This document shows, one piece after another, positions 62,078 to 64,000 of a DNA stretch of 64,000 nt. The notes below the pieces were generated by a model. It did not search any database and was not told the DNA's origin. It saw only the letters and a program-made list of their open reading frames with translations. Source of the DNA: CAWGYT01 sp963826795 (GTDB taxonomy: Bacteria > Planctomycetota > Planctomycetia > Pirellulales > Pirellulaceae); assembly GCA_963826795.1 (NCBI GenBank), contig CAWGYT010000007.1, forward strand, positions 62,001 through 126,000, in the 5' to 3' direction. The translations under genes were made by a program, and so were the position numbers. Positions within the stretch are counted from its first letter, which is position 1, and every line of letters starts with the position of its first letter.

Positions 62078-63889
62078 ATGTCAAAGCAAGCTGGATTGAT
62101 CGCCATCTGTGTGGCCGTGGTCGTGATCGGGTTGGGCTTGGGGGCCCTCGGGCCAGAATTCTTTACGGCTCGGAAATCGGTCGAGTCGGCTACTCCGGCG
62201 TCGAACACCGCGCCGCCGCGAGCGGCAAGTCCCAGCCCGCCCGACGCAACGGTCTCCGAAACCTGGGATCCGAAGCGGGGGGCCGCCCCGACTTTGGTGG
62301 ACGTCACGGCTCAGTCAGGCGTCACGTTCGAACACACCAACGGGTTGACGGGACGCTACGAGTACCTGGAACTCATGGGAGGCGGGGTCGCGCTGTTTGA
62401 TTACGACAACGATGGCGACCTGGACGTGTATTTTGTCAACGGCAACCGCCTGGATGGTTCGGCGGATCCGTCCCTCACCAACCGCCTCTATCGAAACGAC
62501 GGCAATTGGCGTTTTCAAGATGTGACGGAACAGGCCGGCGTAGGCGATCCGAGCTACGGTCAGGGCTGCGCGGCCGCCGACTACGACGCAGATGGAGACC
62601 TCGACCTGTACGTCACCAATCAGGGCCCCAACGTCCTCTACCGAAACAACGGGAACGGCACGTTCGACGAGGTCACCCAGGCCGCTGGAGTTGGCGATCC
62701 GGGGTGGGGACAGAGCGTCTGTTTCTTCGACTTCGACGGCGACGGGCAATTGGACCTCCTGGTGCAAAACTATCTGCAATCGGGCGCGACCCAAGGGGTC
62801 CAGGCCTACATCAATCTCGGCGGCCAGCGAGTTCCCGATTACCCGTCGCCACTGGGCTTCCCGGGTTCAGCGGATCGACTGTATCGAAACCAGGGCGATG
62901 GCACCTTCCGCGACGTGACGGCGGAGGCCGGCCTGCGACGCACCGATGGGAAGGGAATGGGCCTGGCGTGTGTGGACTTTGATGGCGATCGCCAACCCGA
63001 CATCTTCATGGCGAACGACACCATGGAGAATTTCTTCTACCGCAACCAGGGTCAGGGGCGATTCGAGGAAGTCGGGCAGCTGGCGGGCGTGGCCTACAGT
63101 CTGGCGGGGATCCCCGAGGCCTCGATGGGAGTCGATGTAGCCGACTACGACCAAGACGGGGACTTTGACCTGATCGTGCCCTGTTTGGCCCGCCAATTCT
63201 TCACGCTCTACCGCAATGACGGCGCGCAATTCGCCGACGTGTCCTCGCTGAGTGGATTGGCACAGGCAACCGCCGGCAGCACCGGCTTCGATGCCCATTT
63301 CTGGGACTACGACCAGGACGGCGACCTGGATCTTTACTTTTCGTGCGGGGGTGTTCGCCGCAACGAATCGGCGCCGGCCGGCGCTGACTACAACGGGTGC
63401 TACGGCATGCGAGACCTGTTGCTGGCCAACGACGGCCAGGGATCGTTTCGAGATGTCTCGGCCTGGGCGGGGCCCTTTTTCCAGCGCGCCCTGATCGGAC
63501 GCGGTTCCGCCGTCGGCGATCTGGATGGGGACGGCGACCTGGACCTGGTGATCTCGAATCTCGCCGAGCGAGCCAGCTTGCTGCGGAACGACACCGCCGG
63601 CGGCCATTGGCTCACGGTGGTCGGCATCGATGCCCGCGGCCGAATGCAACCGAACGGCCTCCAGGTCACTCTCGTTGCTGGCGGCCGAACCCGGTCCGCC
63701 ACGGCGCATCCGGGCACCACGTTTCTGTCGCAGAGCGACCGGAGGCTCCACTTTGGATTGGGCGACGCGACTCGGATTGAGAAGCTCGAGGTCCGCTGGC
63801 CCAGCGGCCAAACCCAGCGACTCGTCGACCTCCCGGCGGACCAGCTGCTCACCGTGGAGGAACCGGGTGCCGCGACGGGCGGACGGTAG
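62078..63889 (+). CDS. CRTAC1-type FG-GAP/UnbV repeat protein
   Basis: A 603-residue exported beta-propeller protein. An N-terminal signal/anchor (LIAICVAVVVIGLGLGAL) is followed by a Pro-rich linker, then repeated FG-GAP/VCBS calcium loops (DYDNDGDLDVYF, DYDADGDLDLYV, DFDGDGQLDLL, DYDQDGDFDLIV, DLDGDGDLDLVI). The end is an ASPIC/UnbV domain (LEVRWPSGQTQRL). Such proteins act in adhesion or as substrates of dedicated export; precise role unknown. The ATG at 62078 starts the anchor; TTG 61979 is a weaker option. Confidence 0.9.
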   Translation: MSKQAGLIAICVAVVVIGLGLGALGPEFFTARKSVESATPASNTAPPRAASPSPPDATVSETWDPKRGAAPTLVDVTAQSGVTFEHTNGLTGRYEYLELMGGGVALFDYDNDGDLDVYFVNGNRLDGSADPSLTNRLYRNDGNWRFQDVTEQAGVGDPSYGQGCAAADYDADGDLDLYVTNQGPNVLYRNNGNGTFDEVTQAAGVGDPGWGQSVCFFDFDGDGQLDLLVQNYLQSGATQGVQAYINLGGQRVPDYPSPLGFPGSADRLYRNQGDGTFRDVTAEAGLRRTDGKGMGLACVDFDGDRQPDIFMANDTMENFFYRNQGQGRFEEVGQLAGVAYSLAGIPEASMGVDVADYDQDGDFDLIVPCLARQFFTLYRNDGAQFADVSSLSGLAQATAGSTGFDAHFWDYDQDGDLDLYFSCGGVRRNESAPAGADYNGCYGMRDLLLANDGQGSFRDVSAWAGPFFQRALIGRGSAVGDLDGDGDLDLVISNLAERASLLRNDTAGGHWLTVVGIDARGRMQPNGLQVTLVAGGRTRSATAHPGTTFLSQSDRRLHFGLGDATRIEKLEVRWPSGQTQRLVDLPADQLLTVEEPGAATGGR

Positions 63890-64000
63890 GCGTCCGATCG
63901 AAAGCGTGCGCAGGGATCCTGCCGCCCATCCCGACACACCGCTCAATCGCAGCCGGGATGCCTCCGCCACGAACCGCCTTTCGCCAAGGTCGCGGCATTA

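Noticed and set aside
1..64000. tRNA, rRNA, insertion sequences, phage or integrase genes
   Set aside because: Scanned by eye for T-loop-like GTTCGAATC motifs, transposase motifs and terminal inverted repeats; nothing held up.

Overview
The window reads as a GC-rich chromosomal segment of a planctomycete (Planctomycetota, probably Pirellulales-like; inferred from gene content, no rRNA is present). Supporting signs are a dockerin/PEP-CTERM surface protein, a BBP2-type porin, CRTAC1 (FG-GAP/UnbV) and TPR proteins in a divergent pair, a squalene-cyclase-like repeat protein, a DUF3500 Tat substrate, and many small conserved proteins with no named function. No tRNA, rRNA, insertion sequence, prophage or CRISPR array was found. 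About 57 genes are supported, mostly housekeeping genes in short operons on both strands.

Layout. 0-5 kb: a truncated lipoprotein, a PEP-CTERM protein, an unknown cytosolic protein and a transglutaminase-like lipoprotein. 5-10.5 kb: cobalamin adenosyltransferase, then a nitrogen-control block amt-glnB-glnD. 10.5-15.8 kb: DUF3500 protein, mutM, trpB-trpA and an unknown protein. 15.8-21.4 kb: an ABC ATPase and a large membrane protein (both frameshifted), an ABM-domain protein and trpE. 21.7-25.7 kb: mcsA-mcsB (protein-arginine kinase system), coaD, a frameshifted class-V aminotransferase and a 60-residue membrane protein. 25.7-31.6 kb: a deacetylase-like protein, the cyclase-like repeat protein, a cobA-hemD fusion, a TPR protein and rpsT. 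31.6-37.5 kb: pyrK, rluB, a Pro-rich lipoprotein, manA, tatC and a second PII gene. 37.6-41.6 kb: a frameshifted phosphodiesterase and a TatD-like hydrolase (both resembling ebo-cluster members), a small protein and an anchored coiled-coil protein. 42-46.9 kb: coaE-rho-ribH-nusB-ftsY. 47-50.6 kb: porin and a second amt behind a candidate sigma-54 promoter and a structured leader. 50.8-55.8 kb: a UbiA-like prenyltransferase and a sugar-phosphate isomerase (also ebo-like), then a three-gene ABC-2 exporter. 55.9-60.5 kb: ispF, cysS, ruvC-ruvA-ruvB. 60.7-63.9 kb: TPR and CRTAC1 proteins, divergent.

Themes. (1) Nitrogen control is over-represented: two ammonium channels, two PII proteins and the PII uridylyltransferase. 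One PII has Tyr51; the other has Phe51 and cannot be uridylylated there. (2) Short tandem duplications (15-26 bp) sit at or across the stop codons of five genes (glnD, trpA, pyrK, rluB, tatC) and in several spacers, one of which duplicates a terminator-like hairpin. (3) Four genes carry single-base frameshifts in short G/C runs. Each is restored to full length by one base, so sequencing or assembly error is as likely as real decay. (4) Four ebo-like enzymes occur as two separated pairs.
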